Shown in pieces: positions 24,249-35,259 of a stretch of DNA of 64,000 nucleotides. The translations under genes were made by a program, and so were the position numbers. Position 1 is the first letter of the stretch. Every line of letters begins with the position of its first letter. Under the pieces are notes generated by a model, which saw only the letters and a program-made list of their open reading frames with translations, was not told the DNA's origin and did no database searches. This DNA comes from Elmis aenea (lineage: Eukaryota; Arthropoda; Insecta; Coleoptera; Elmidae): assembly GCA_947652605.1 (NCBI GenBank), contig OX393579.1, positions 49,544,970 to 49,608,969 of the forward strand, in the 5' to 3' direction.

Positions 24249-25948
24249 ATGATTCAGTTTGACTGTCGCAACCCTATAACTTTGTAAATCGCAGATTTTT
24301 TTTTATCAAATGACATTTAAATGTTTTTTATACGATAAAATACATTAGACTGACGATAGGTAATGTTTTCAAATTACAAAGTGTACTTTTTTATTGATTT
24401 TGATCAAGAGTTTCATTCTAATGTTGTTCCTGCATGCAAAAAAGTTAACATAAATGGGGAAATTTTTAAGAAAAATGAGTTAAAAAATTGTTTGTTATTT
24501 TTCACAAAATCTTAGCAGTCCTTGTATTTAACAATGCACTGAAAAGAACTTTTAGTTAAAATTTAAAAAAAAAAGTAAAGGTAATATATTAATAACAAAC
24601 TTAGTATTCAACATGTTCAGAGTGTCCACCATCTGCCTCCATACACAGTTGTCATCTGTATGTATGTAACGCGTTGAATACACACTACAGAAGCAATTCG
24701 ACAGAAGGTCCATTTTCAATCATTTTATGCTTACAAAATAATGATAATAAAACGCAATTGGACAAATTATAAACTCAGATACTACAGCGATCGTGTTTTG
24801 TCTTGAATCTCATTTTTTCTCAATTTTTTTATAATTATGTTTCTTTTTTACTGCACGATTGAATTTAGAATAATTAAATTCTGTACCACAATCAGTAAAA
24901 AAAGTATACTATTTAATTCCAGAAAAAAAGTTGACAATCGCCAGGATGATAGACAGGGTGTTTCTTAAATATTGCGGAAAAAATCGGGAGGTTAATTCCT
25001 TATTCCCTGTTGGTTTTTGTTCAGAACTTTTTAAAGGTTTAAAATTTTGCTATTTAAAAAATTTTATTTTAAAGCTTAGCTTATTAAGAAACTTTTTTTA
25101 TTCCTTAAATTTTCTCGTAAAATCTACAGTTTTTGAGTAAAAAAAAAACCAATTTGTAAACATGAACCATTAAATATATTCCAATATAAAACAATTATTC
25201 ATTTTGGTGGTTACCATGGTTTGTTAATGTTTATATTGGGTAGAATTGACGGATGTAATTATTCATTTTGAAGTTTAAGAGGTGACAACACGATATCACC
25301 TGTCATTTCTAGTCAACATGAACATAAAAAAACCATGGCAACTACCAAAATGAATCGTTTTATGTTGGAATATTTGATGGTTCATGTTCACTCTTTTTTT
25401 TTCAAAAGCTGTAGATTTTGCAGACAAATTTAAAGAATTAAAAAAGTTTCTAAATAAATTAAGCTTTCAAATAATTTTTTTTTATTGCAAAATTTCAATC
25501 CTCCAAAAAGTTCTGATTAAAAAAAAAACAGGGGTCGCACTTTTCAACTCCTTGTGAATGTGGGAGATAATTAGATAGATAACTATGGAAAACCTTTTTA
25601 TAGGTACAAAACATGTACCAAATATCATTCTCCTACTTATATCCAAATTTGAGAAATAAAATAAAAACCTAATTTTACCGCTCCCCTTTAGGGGGGTGTA
25701 ACTCCGAAAGGAGACGTCTAAGGGAAAAAGATTATATAAAAGCCTTCCCCTAATTTTCGATAAGGAATTACCTCCTAAATGTTTTCGCAATATTTAAGAA
25801 ACGCCCTGTATATCATCGCAGAAAAAAGATTTTATCTTCATTTGTAAGAGAATTTCCTGCGATTTACAAAAATATATGGTTTATGGAGGTTCCCTTTGAA
25901 AATAATAAAGTACCTAATAGAGTTGCGACAGTCAAACTAAATCAACCA
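24249..25948. repeat. Repeat family F3, both arms, split by F2-B
   Basis: The left arm (24249-24540) starts GATTCAGTTTGACTGTCGCA and follows the 4513 copy block by block. The right arm (25817-25948) is inverted, ending GAGTTGCGACAGTCAAACTA then AATCAACC. Between them sit non-matching sequence (24545-24953) and the F2-B element. Thus F3 is also an inverted-repeat element and is older than the F2-B insertion. Confidence 0.65.
24954..25808. repeat. Foldback element F2, copy B
   Basis: Left end CAGGGTGTTTCTTAAATATT; right end AATATTTAAGAAACGCCCTG. The right arm is complete (CGCTCCCCTTTAGGGG, GAGACGTC, TCGATAAGGAATTACC). The left arm has an internal deletion, passing straight from ATTCCTTATTC to the inner block at 25010 (CTGTTGGTTTTTGTTCAG). 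Both ends are present. Immediate flanks are inverted (GATGATA outside both ends), as expected if it landed at the symmetry point of another palindrome. Confidence 0.82.
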
Positions 25949-26289
25949 GAACTTAGCAACGGTTGGTACCATTGGACCGGTTCCGAATTGAAAATTGGTT
26001 TCCCACTTCTTTGGGCGAATATTCTTTTTTTTTCTTTTATAAAAAAGAGACATTGTTCAACCTCATAAATTTCTTTCAGGTTTTTAACAATTCTTTTTTT
26101 TTAAGCATAGCTAGCATGAACAATATTTTGAAATTGTGCAAAATGTCTACATATGCTTTTTTTCTGTAGTCAGATTCTGTTATCAGGTGATTACAAATTG
26201 TATAGAAGGCATTGCATACTAAATTTTCTTTTACAAATTTAACAAATAAGTGATCATTGTCGTTTCTTCGCGTCTTCGTTCTTCTTTCT

Positions 26290-26399
26290 TCAAATTAATT
26301 GCTTATAATATATTGTTCGGCCTCCTTTTTCTTGGGGCCCCTCCGGGTTCTTGAGCTCCGGGCGGTCGCCCAATCCACCTACCGTTTAATCCGCCACTG
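26290..26399. mobile_element. hAT right terminus fragment
   Basis: It ends ACCGTTTAATCCGCCACTG at 26399. Inverted, this is CAGTGGCGGATTAAACGG, a hAT end similar to those at 12866 and 54063. A GC-rich stretch (GGGGCCCCTCCGGG) precedes it. No left end was identified. Confidence 0.55.
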
Positions 26400-26485
26400 C
26401 ATACAATAGTTAATAAAAATAGTCGGTTGATAAAATGCATATTTTTGTAATGCTAAGCATGTTAAACCCTTTAAAAGGTTAAAAA

Positions 26486-26736
26486 ACCGAGCTCGGTGGT
26501 TGGTTGGTATGCAACCTTCCGAGTTAATCGGGCGATCGTGGGTACGAATCCCACGGCAGTCTGTCATCGTAGGGGTTTCAGGTGGTTCCCTCTACCTACT
26601 ATAGGCAAATGCTGTGACAGTACTTCCACCTACCCTTACCTTACCCACCCTTTCCTTGTTCCCCGCCCCCTCCTCTCGGACGCTAGTGACCATAGATGTC
26701 GAAGCATCCTTAAACACTCAATTAAAAAAAAAAAAA
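26486..26736 (+). mobile_element. tRNA-derived SINE, copy 2 (full length)
   Basis: Begins CCGAGCTCGGTGGTTGG with B-box-like GGTACGAATCC. The body runs through CAGGTGGTTCCCTCTACC and CTCGGACGCTAGTGACC, and ends with a 13-base A run at 26724-26736. The direct repeat GTTAAAAA flanks it at 26478-26485 and 26737-26744. This is the most complete copy and shows the full 250-bp unit: tRNA-like head, body, poly-A tail. Confidence 0.9.
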
Positions 26737-26744
26737 GTTAAAAA

Positions 26745-27254
26745 GTGTAAGTGATCTAGCAACCTTTATGATTTTGCTAACAATGTGATGTCATACCGAA
26801 CTGAGCAAGCGTTTAACTAAGTAGATTTCTCCGAATTACATTTTTATATATAGTTTGATCACCAGCACACTTATGTCAATGCTAATGTAATAACTAATAA
26901 GTGAACAGGCAAACAACAACTTGAAGATTCTAGACATGTACTTCTGGTACTGGTTTCCTGTTACTCCTGCTTGCAATAACACGCCCTGGCCGTAGACTTA
27001 ACCAACGACGCCTTTGCAAGTCTATTTTAAACAGTTGATATAATTACGACCTCAACACAAAAGCAAACTCGACTGGAAAGAGAACTGGAACTTTATTCTG
27101 AAACTTGCAACAATATAAAACTTCACAACTACATTAAGTTTTCAACTAAACTATTTGTACTTTTCAGCTCATTAAAACTTAAAGAAAAAGCAACCTGTCT
27201 TTGATGAATTTCCGAAATCACGAGTTTTGTATTGGGATGTTACATATGAAATGG
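26745..27254. other. Non-coding, no recognisable feature
   Basis: Nothing supported. Confidence 0.5.
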
Positions 27255-27395
27255 CTAGTAGAGGTTTTCAGTTTAAACAATTAAATAACTTAATTAGGCG
27301 GAAGTTTATTTAATCAAAATAGTCTCCATCAGCTTCAACAGATTTTTGCCAACAATCTGGAGGCTTTGAAAAAAATCCTTTGGACGGAAGTATTT
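27255..27395 (-). pseudogene. mariner transposase C-terminal remnant
   Basis: The minus strand reads KPPDCWQKSVEADGDYFD followed by a stop. This matches the C-terminal end of mariner transposases, typically LP-RW-kci---G-YfD. Only about 25 residues and the 3' flank remain. The assignment rests on one short motif. Confidence 0.55.
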
Positions 27396-27479
27396 AAACA
27401 CGTTGAATATACTTTACGATTCCTGTCGATTAGTGTTTATTTATCATTAGCCATTCAGATTACTAATGCAATGATGTAT

Positions 27480-27950
27480 GTGGGAGCTGAACGAAGTATA
27501 GAGATGGTCAAGAATCCCATCCTTAATCTCCTTAATCCAATTTGGGGATGTGTGTTGTAGTGTAGAAGAACAACTCAGATCTTTAGACCATGTACCATTT
27601 TTCTTCAATAACTTTTCATGAACCTTGATTAGTAAATTTCCGAATGAGTCTCAATGGCATCTTCTGTCTTCATAGCGTCTCCTGCCTTTTTTTGTCTGCC
27701 TATGGCTCATCTACTTCTTGGCTTGTAATTTGTTTCGGTAGTCGAGTTTCATGCATTTTTGTGGATGTTCTTGCCAATTACTTTTATATTTTGAAATTGT
27801 TTCGTTCATACTATCGATATTCAGCTCGTTTCGTATGTCATGGTTTCTTATTTTGTCTGATCTTTTACATTCCTTTACTGCCTTAAGAATTTTATTATCA
27901 AGGCTTGCGTTCTTTTCCCTTCTTATTGTCTGTTTTGCTTCCATGTAAAA
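27480..27950 (-). pseudogene. RTE-like LINE, C-terminal remnant
   Basis: The minus-strand frame contains LDNKILKAVKECKRSDKIRN, then HDIRNELNIDSMN and YKSNWQEHPQKCMKLDY. The order (DKIRN-DIR-EL-I, then a W--H segment) matches the post-reverse-transcriptase part of LINEs. It is more diverged than the copies at 8321 and 30749. The far left part is broken by stops. Confidence 0.65.
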
Positions 27951-27959
27951 TAACAGAAG

Positions 27960-29384
27960 TCCCCTTCACTTTCTAGTACTCTGTGTCTTTTCTTGTTATG
28001 TTTTGGAGAGTTCTTTTATTACAACGCTTATCATTTGGTATTTGTGGAGTTTCTTATCTGTCTTGGTTTTTATCATAACTAAATACGTGAAATGGCTGAC
28101 CTGTTCTGCTGTTTTTCTGAAAAACATTTAACTTGTGCTTAGTGTTTAGTTTAAGAGAACGTATAAATAATAAAGCTTGTTTAGCATAAAGATTTGATGT
28201 ATGTATTATCTTGGACAGCAGCCACTAAGGAAGTGTTTTGAATACAACTTTCAACTTCAGGTTCTTTTATATCGTTCAATAGTTTCATAAACACGTAAGT
28301 TGCAAGAAAATTGTCGATTTCAAAGCAGGCAACTTTAAATTTTTTGACTTTTTTATTAAAAAACAACCAAGTATGCGGTATTTTACATTTAAAATCGAAA
28401 AATTATGTATTACTGGAAGGAAAAAATCAGTTTTACTGCAAATAATTGTGGCTCGCGGAACCAATGGCAACAAATCATTTTTTTATTAATTATAAATTAT
28501 ATGTCTAGTTGTTTAAGACATGTGAAATCTATTCTTTGTTATTACAAGAATTAGAAATTATGCCAGAGACATTATTCGGTACACTTAAATCTTTTCAAAT
28601 GATCCAAATAAACTTAATAACTGGAATAGGATTTTAGAAAGAAAGTGCTTTTGATTTTTTTTAAATTATCATCAAAAAGTATTGGGTTGTTAATCATTTT
28701 TTGACTGGAGAAAAAACAGTTTTGCTATTTGCAAATCCTCAAATGTACACATAACTATTTATCAAACAGAGTAACGATGCTTTTTTTAAATTAATTTACC
28801 TTTTAAACTATACAAATTTTGTTTATCATTCTAATAAAACTATTTTAATTAATGGAATAATGTAGATCACAGTTTAGAACTACAATTGTCCGTTTTTGCT
28901 ATTCTTGCAGTATTCTCCCAAGTAAGTGATGGCTTTTAATCTAGCCAAGCCAATTTTGACTTGTTATGTGAATCCCAAGTCGGGTAAATGCCATAAAGTC
29001 GAACAGTTCCAATCTAATTTGCATTCACTTGATTGTTTAGAATTGTAGCTTACAAATACAAGTACTTATAAATACATACACACACATATATACCTTCTCG
29101 ACCTATTACTGAAGGTATCTGTATAATTCCTCCATATCTTGTTTACACAATGCCGCACAAGGCTGAATCTACTATTGTACACTTTCAACAATGCGTATAT
29201 CGCGTTGAATAATATTACTTTTGTTTTGATACGGATGTATCAACTAATTATTATAGTTTACTGCGAAACGTGAAACTAGAAACAAAAAAAATTACGTAAT
29301 TTGATTTCGTATGTACCTGCAATTATTTACCTTTTACACAAGTTAATTACATTGGTTATCTTCTTAATGGAAATGTAAATAAAT
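27960..29384. other. Non-coding, no recognisable feature
   Basis: AT-rich, no supported gene, RNA or repeat. Confidence 0.5.
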
Positions 29385-29800
29385 ACAAATACCTGGGCAT
29401 TGGAATAACGGACAATGCAAAAAGTAAACAGGAAATAAGAAGCTGAATAGAACAACGAAAAGCCATAATAAGACAACTGCATGGCCCACTTTGGGGCCGG
29501 TAAATAACTAAAAATACGAAAGTTAAATCTACAACGCAATTGTCGAAAGTGTCAATACATACGGAGCAGAATCATGGGAAATATGTTAGTCGCAGAAGTC
29601 AAGGATCAAGGTGATGGAGATGAACTGCTGGTGACGATGCTGTGGCTATACAAGAACAGACACAAAGATATACGAGATGAAATGGGTGTAGATGTAAACA
29701 TTTTAGAATCAATAGGACTCCAAAGACTAGAATGGTATGGACATAATAAATAAATGAAGACAGATGGCCTAAAAAAATATGGAAGCGGGTGCAGTCCTTA
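29385..29800 (+). pseudogene. RTE-like LINE, reverse transcriptase tail remnant
   Basis: Broken + strand frames give YKYLGIGITDNAKSKQEI (the FKYLG block that follows the catalytic core), a short YNAIVESVNTYGAESWE-like piece, MEMNCW-RCCGYTRTD, and finally QRLEWYGH in a shifted frame. These are consecutive blocks of RTE-like LINE proteins with several stops and frameshifts. It is a decayed copy of yet another subfamily. Confidence 0.7.
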
Positions 29801-29829
29801 CTTAAGTCTACTCGGCAATGATTCTAGAC

Positions 29830-30083
29830 CAGTAGTTCTCAACTTTTTTCTTGCGATGCAAAATCTCGAAAGCACATTTCCAGACACGCAAAGTATGTTA
29901 GTTCAAAAGGGGAAAATAATAATGAATAATTACATAACACAATTGTTATAGGCTGTCACAAAAATCGTAAACATTTATTTTAATTCCAAAAATGTCTAGA
30001 ATTGTATGGATTCTTGTTGCGCGTATAATCCAACATTTTTGCGACCCAAAAGTGGGTCGCACCGCAGAGATTGAGAACCAATG
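29830..30083. mobile_element. Small non-autonomous hAT (SPIN-like ends)
   Basis: Left end CAGTAGTTCTCAACTTTTTT; right end GATTGAGAACCAATG, preceded by TTTTTGCGACCCAAAAGTGG. The CAG-GGTTCTCAA terminal repeat with a GCGACCC block is typical of the SPIN/Charlie group. Flanking octamers (TTCTAGAC and ATTTAGGT) agree at only 4 of 8 positions, so the target duplication has decayed. Confidence 0.75.
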
Positions 30084-30091
30084 ATTTAGGT

Positions 30092-30748
30092 AGCTTGTCG
30101 GTATATTTTCACGACGTCCCACCGGGGTTTTCTCGAATACGGCTTGACCAGTCCGGTTCTGGCAAAGCTTTTCATACCATACAAGGAGAATAATTTAAAA
30201 TTTTGTAATTATGACACTTTTTTTCTAACCAAATAAGTCTCTTTAAATAAAGTTTAACAAAACGTTTTTGAAAATGGCAGATAACCACTTAAATGATCAG
30301 TTTTTTTTTTATTGTCGACTTAAATGTTACACCACTGCAATGCACTATAATGTTATACATTATAAAATGGCTTGGTAAACGCTGTTATAGTTAATTTCTC
30401 TAAAGCAATTAATAACAGCGTTGTTTTAACTATTACAGGCTACAGTTTTAGTCATGTGTTAAATCCCTGTTATTTTTGTTGCGCTTAATGCATTATTAAA
30501 CATTATTTCAAAAGCAATTATAATTAATTAATGTTACTAGCTTTTAATTCCAAAAGTTTCACCCAATTTTTGTCCTATTTACTAAAAACATTTATTGTAA
30601 TAGTTTTTTAAGCTTATTGTACTAAAAAGCATTAAGTATTGAATGTAGAAGTAAATTATGTTTACTTATATTTTTTTTAGAACGGAATAAAAAAAAAGTC
30701 AACTATTTACCAAATTAAATATTTAAAGGTTTTCATTAATTTTATTTA
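30092..30748. other. Non-coding, no recognisable feature
   Basis: Nothing supported. Confidence 0.5.
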
Positions 30749-31790
30749 TTAGGTTCTAGTCCCTCTACTGTTAGGTGTAGGCCTGTTAAGTTGTATGACT
30801 TTTTTCCACGTTTTTCTGTCCTGTGCCAACTTTATTATCTCTTCCCATTTGCTGTTTCTATCCGTTGCTGCTTTTTCAACTTCGTCTTGCCAGGTTTTTC
30901 TCGGTTTACCTATTTTGTTTTTTCCCTGTGATCTTGCTTTATAGGCTTTTCTAGTTAACCTTTTTTCTTTCATCCTATAAATGTGATCCAACCATCGGAG
31001 CTGTCTTTCTTGTATTTGTGTTTCAACTGATTTTATCTTTAATTGTTCTCTATATGTTTCACTTCTGTTTCTGATCTTTTTTGTTTTTCCTTGGATTTTT
31101 CTTAGAAATCTCATTTCAGCTGCATTCACTTGGCTACTATTTTTATTTGTGAGTGTCCACGTTTCACTTCCGTATAAAAGTGCCGGAGTTACTACCTTTT
31201 TGACCACTTCTACTTTTGTTGTTTTTGGGACTTCTCTATTTCCAAAAAATGTTGTTCTTAAACTGTTAAATATTCTTCCCACATTTCCTGTCCTTTCGCT
31301 TATTTTCTTGTTCATTCCTCCATTTTTCTCTGTGATCACTCCTAAATATTTAAAGCTTTCTACCTGTTCCAACCTAAGCCAATTTAAAGTGAGGTTATGC
31401 CCTTAGTTCTCCATTGTAACGATCATAGTTTTAGTATCTTCTGTATTTATTTTCATATTGATTTTTTCCAATTGCAGGTTTGGAGTTACTAGATTATGTT
31501 GCAGATTCTTTTATGTTTCCGCGACTAAGACCATGTCGTCTGCGAACATTAGGTCAGTTATGTTTATTTTTTGTATTTTCCAGTTGCCTAGGTGAAACGG
31601 TTTAACTTTTTGTTTTACTTCTTCAACACCCCATCTATAACTACTGAGAATAATAATGGGCTGAGCACGCATCCTTGTTTTATGTCCTCTTTTGTTTCAA
31701 ACTCTTCCGATTTTTCGTTTTGGGTTCTGGGTTCTCAATACTTATCGTTTTTTCATCAATTGCTGTTATTACGTCGATTGTTTTTTTGTT
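30749..31790 (-). pseudogene. RTE-type LINE, reverse transcriptase 3' part (best copy)
   Basis: Minus-strand frames cover, from right to left, KQGCVLSPLLFSVVIDGV (a reverse transcriptase palm block), MFADDMVLVAET (the catalytic -ADD- pair) and then a 207-residue open frame at 30749-31372. That frame has ESFKYLGVITEKNGG, LLYGSETWTL, EMRFLRKIQGKTKKIRN, QLRWLDHIYRM and GKPRKTWQDEVEK. Stops and a frameshift separate the blocks. It is 5'-truncated, lacking the endonuclease domain. Related fragments of the same subfamily lie at 60 and 42140. Confidence 0.9.
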
Positions 31791-31799
31791 AAATAAATG

Positions 31800-32764
31800 G
31801 TAAAATTAACGATGAACTTAATGTATTGTAATCTTAGTTTCTTGGTGTGTTTTGTGAATTTTTCTTTAAGGTAATATTCATTTTGGTAGATGTAGTCTCA
31901 AAATAAATTCACGTTAATAAAAGTATTTTAAAAAAGTGCATAAAAGCATTTTACGATAATGTAGTTCGTAATTAATGACTTCTGGAACTCACTGTATAAT
32001 TATGTTTTTTTGTAACATTTAGTACAGACGTTTTTTAAATATATGTACTGACCGAAGAGGCCATCACCGTGAAGCTATATTACTGACTTCCTGTTTAGTG
32101 TCATCTCCATTTCAGTTCGTAGTGGACATTTAAACACGGCCAACTAAAATAATAAAACAGATTTACTCGTTTTGCATTTTAAAGGTAGAGGAAGCTCGCT
32201 TCGTTAATCATTTATGAACTAAATTAATTAAATAATAAAGCTATTCAGAGTCTTTTGCGCCGTAATTGTCGCTTTAGTATTCATTTAAATTTTGTATTAA
32301 ACTGACGGGATGATTTTTGAATAAAAAAACTCGCTGGGTCATGGTTGACACTTCCGCATAACGGATGAGGAAGGATTTAAGAAATGTATGTGTAGCTGAA
32401 ATTATTTAGAGCAGAAAGAAAAAATCGTTTTGTCAAACAGTATCTTTTGGTTGAACTTTTCTCTGGTTTTAAATTAAACATTAATTTGTCTGTAAGTGCT
32501 AAAATTATTTAAGTGATGAACTTATTAATACAAATAATTTTAAATAAAAACTATCCGTCGACGATTGATCGATTGATGGACGCTTATAGTACTATAATAT
32601 CGACAACTACCTTTGTCTATAAATATTATAATAAAGCTCGTGTGACAAACGGGTGTAAAAAACTATCAAAACAGTTACACGAATTACATCTCAAAAAAAT
32701 AATTTGAATATCATCACAATTTCTTCGTGATTTTTTTTTGGTAATATAATAGTATATATTATAT
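31800..32764. other. Non-coding, no recognisable feature
   Basis: Nothing supported. Confidence 0.5.
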
Positions 32765-32870
32765 CATATAACATAACAAGAGTTGTAAGAAGCATATTAA
32801 GCACGAGTGGAAAAGTTGCTTACTATGCAAGCAGGTCACATTAGTGGTCGTAGAAAAAGTGTATTTTAAA
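32765..32870. repeat. Repeat F4, deleted copy
   Basis: It contains ATAACATAACAAGAGTTGTA, then CACGAGTGG, TTGCTTACTATGCAAGCAGG and ATTAGTGGTCGTAGAAAAAG. The same phrases in the same order lie spread over 34957-35255, so this copy looks internally deleted. Confidence 0.6.
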
Positions 32871-33839
32871 ACCCCAGGTATATTGTAATGTGAAAATGTC
32901 CTTAGTTTTATGACATGTAAACCGATCCCTAGTGTTGCAGTATAAGGCTTAAATTTAAATATTTAAAAGCCACGATAACGCTGTATATAAATTCTCTGTG
33001 GGTGTCTACCAAGTTTAAAGAATACAGTAATTAAAACTCTCATGTCACATACTGTTTTATATCATAAAATTATTACTATTAAATTCACACAAGGCTGTGT
33101 TAAAAAAGGAAATCATCCCACTTTTACTTTAAAGCACACTTTATCCTTAAGGTGTGCTTAATAATGGCTTGTGATTAATACGGACAGGAACATTATGTAG
33201 GTAAGAGTAATTGCGCTTCCAAAATATGACCGTTTGACCGTTGTAAAACACATAGTGGACCTCTTTCTAGCATGTCATAAAGTGCGCTGAATAAATAAAT
33301 ATTTTACGATACACCAGACGATGTATTGTTCAGATGCCGACCATCTTTATGACCCAGTATACGGTTGCCGATTTCATTAATCGCTGAAATCAACTCGTAA
33401 ACCACGTCCTGAAACATATTGCCTCATATCGAATTCCCCGTTTATGCAAAACACACGATTGAGACGGGATTTCCACCTGAGGCTGTAAACAGCGTGTAAC
33501 GATGGTTTTATCTCGCGTTTGGCCCATGATAACGCAGTTGTTCGATTCAACAGGTGATTTTTTAAATAAACATCGATATTTTCCTTTCGAATCGCTTACA
33601 GTTCGTTCGTGGCGGAACGGGTCCTTCGATAATGCGATTGTATTGCGGGAACATCTCTTTATAAATATTGTACGAAGCTATTTGTTTGCGGCTGTGCACG
33701 TTGTGTTCTAGTTAAATAAAATCGCAGCTCATTTGTTCTGGTTGTATTGTAATTAAAAAAATAAATGCATTGATTATTTAATTATTTACGACACATGATT
33801 ATATATTTCTTTTAGAATTGTGTTATTTTTTTATTCCTT
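32871..33839. other. Non-coding, no recognisable feature
   Basis: Nothing supported. Confidence 0.5.
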
Positions 33840-34441
33840 AACTGCTTCATCATCAACTTTCTTATCTTCATCTTCCTGATCTTGATTTTATTCCTACACC
33901 TCTCTACCGTTAAGTGACATGTTTTTGTTCAGGTTTCTACCTCTTTTTGATCTTCTTCCTGATCTTGATCTTCTTCCTCTTTTTTTTAATACGTGTTTTT
34001 CGTTCTCTTGATTAAGGATTCTACACATACATCTTTGTACCGTTAGGTGACATGTTTTTGTTCAGGTTTCTACATCTTCTTGATATTCTTCCTGATCTTG
34101 ATCTTCCTCTTTTTTTTCTGTAGGTACGGGTTTTTTTCCTCTTCTTCTCAATCCTACATCTCTTTACCGTTACGTCACGTGCTTTTATACAGGTTTCTAC
34201 ATCTTCTTGATCTTTTTCCTGATTTTGATCTTCTTCCTCTTTTTTTATACGTGTTTTTCTTCCTCTTCCTCTTAATCCTACATCTCTCTACCATTAGGTG
34301 ACATGTTTTTGTTCAGGTTTCTACATCTTCTTCCTGATATTGATCTTCTTCCTATTTTTTTTTCTAAACGTGTTTTTCTTCCTCTTCCTCTTAATCCTAC
34401 ACCTCTCCTCCGTTAGGTGTCATACTTTTGTTCAAGTTTAT
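33840..34441. repeat. Minisatellite, ~125-bp unit, 4-5 copies
   Basis: The marker phrase (G)TTAGGTGACATGTTTTTG or a variant starts at 33909, 34042, 34169, 34293 and 34412, giving spacings of 133, 127, 124 and 119 bp. Each unit carries CAGGTTTCTACATCTTCTTG, a pyrimidine-rich CTTCCTC tract and TCCTACATCTCTC. The + strand open frame across it is only low-complexity Phe/Leu. The end of each unit resembles the 3' tail of the neighbouring RTE LINE (minus strand CACCTAACGGTAGAG). Confidence 0.85.
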
Positions 34442-34800
34442 GACAGTAAATTTTATATGTAAGTATTTCTCTAATCCGTCTCATCATTTTCAATTTTCGT
34501 TGATTCTCCCTTTACGATTTGTCCCCAACTTGTGCTTCATAGACTTTACTGAGCATCCCATCATTCGATGTACTTGCCTAACCATCTTGGCTATGCCTCC
34601 TTGATGTTGTGTTCAAAGCTTTTTGCCTGTTTTATTTGGAAGTTTTTCGCCTGTTTCATTTTTATTTTGTTATTCTCAAATTTTCCTAAACACTTCATTT
34701 CCATATTTTAATTCGCGTTTTTGATTTTTTTCCATTTCCAATTTTTCGCATCCCAAGGTTCGAACAAGACTTCATATGGCTTTTGAGCGATTTTAGTTCT
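34442..34800 (-). pseudogene. RTE-like LINE, C-terminal remnant
   Basis: Minus-strand fragments include MEMKCLGKFENN, the phrase MVRQVHRMMGCSVKSM and a following VGDKS-like piece. They match the order of M-MK-LR--, GH--RM and V-----G of other LINE tails here. Several stops and frameshifts are present. It lies directly 5' (minus sense) of the minisatellite, as if the minisatellite grew from its 3' end. Confidence 0.55.
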
Positions 34801-34956
34801 TGGTCTTTCAATAAATTAGCAGTTAATAGTTGTTTTATTAAATACTCGAACTAATTGAATGATCTAGTTAAATAATATAAATAAGATTCACAAAAAATAT
34901 TTATCTTTTTATCAAGACTATCCATCTTCATCAGTAGCTTGCTTATAATAGTGTAT

Positions 34957-35034
34957 TACATAACAAGAGTTGTAAGAAAGCGGCGATTGCGTATTTCCAC
35001 GAGTGCGGAATTGCTTTACAACTCGTGTTATGTA
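34957..35034. repeat. Foldback repeat F4
   Basis: CATAACAAGAGTTGTAAGAA (left) pairs with TTTACAACTCGTGTTATG (right) around a centre rich in CG dinucleotides. The companion phrases TTACTATGCATGCAGG and TTAGTGGTCGTAGAAAAA follow at 35155-35255, and an inverted TTTTTCTACGATCAC at 35042-35056. Confidence 0.65.
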
Positions 35035-35259
35035 GCTTACTTTTTCTACGATCACATAATACCTACGATTTTAACTGCTCTTTGGCTACTATACACATGT
35101 AATTACGTTGTCCTGTCAATTTTGACGTAAGCCTACTTTAACATTTCTAGACAAGTGTGCGTTTTGCTTACCGTGCGTTATAACTCACTTACTATGCATG
35201 CAGGCTGTACGGTAAGAGTCATTTACATTAGTGGTCGTAGAAAAAAAATATGTACTTTT

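Noticed and set aside
26486..26560. tRNA gene from the A and B box motifs (also at 14865 and 52421)
   Set aside because: The body, poly-A tail, three copies and flanking direct repeats show a SINE. No cloverleaf with a paired acceptor stem could be drawn by eye.
30749..31372. 207-codon open frame as a host gene
   Set aside because: Its motifs (FKYLG, YGSETWT, LRWLDHI-RM) are those of RTE LINE proteins and related broken copies occur here.
34047..34301. Phe/Leu-rich open frame resembling a membrane protein
   Set aside because: It is a translation of the pyrimidine-rich minisatellite unit and repeats with it.
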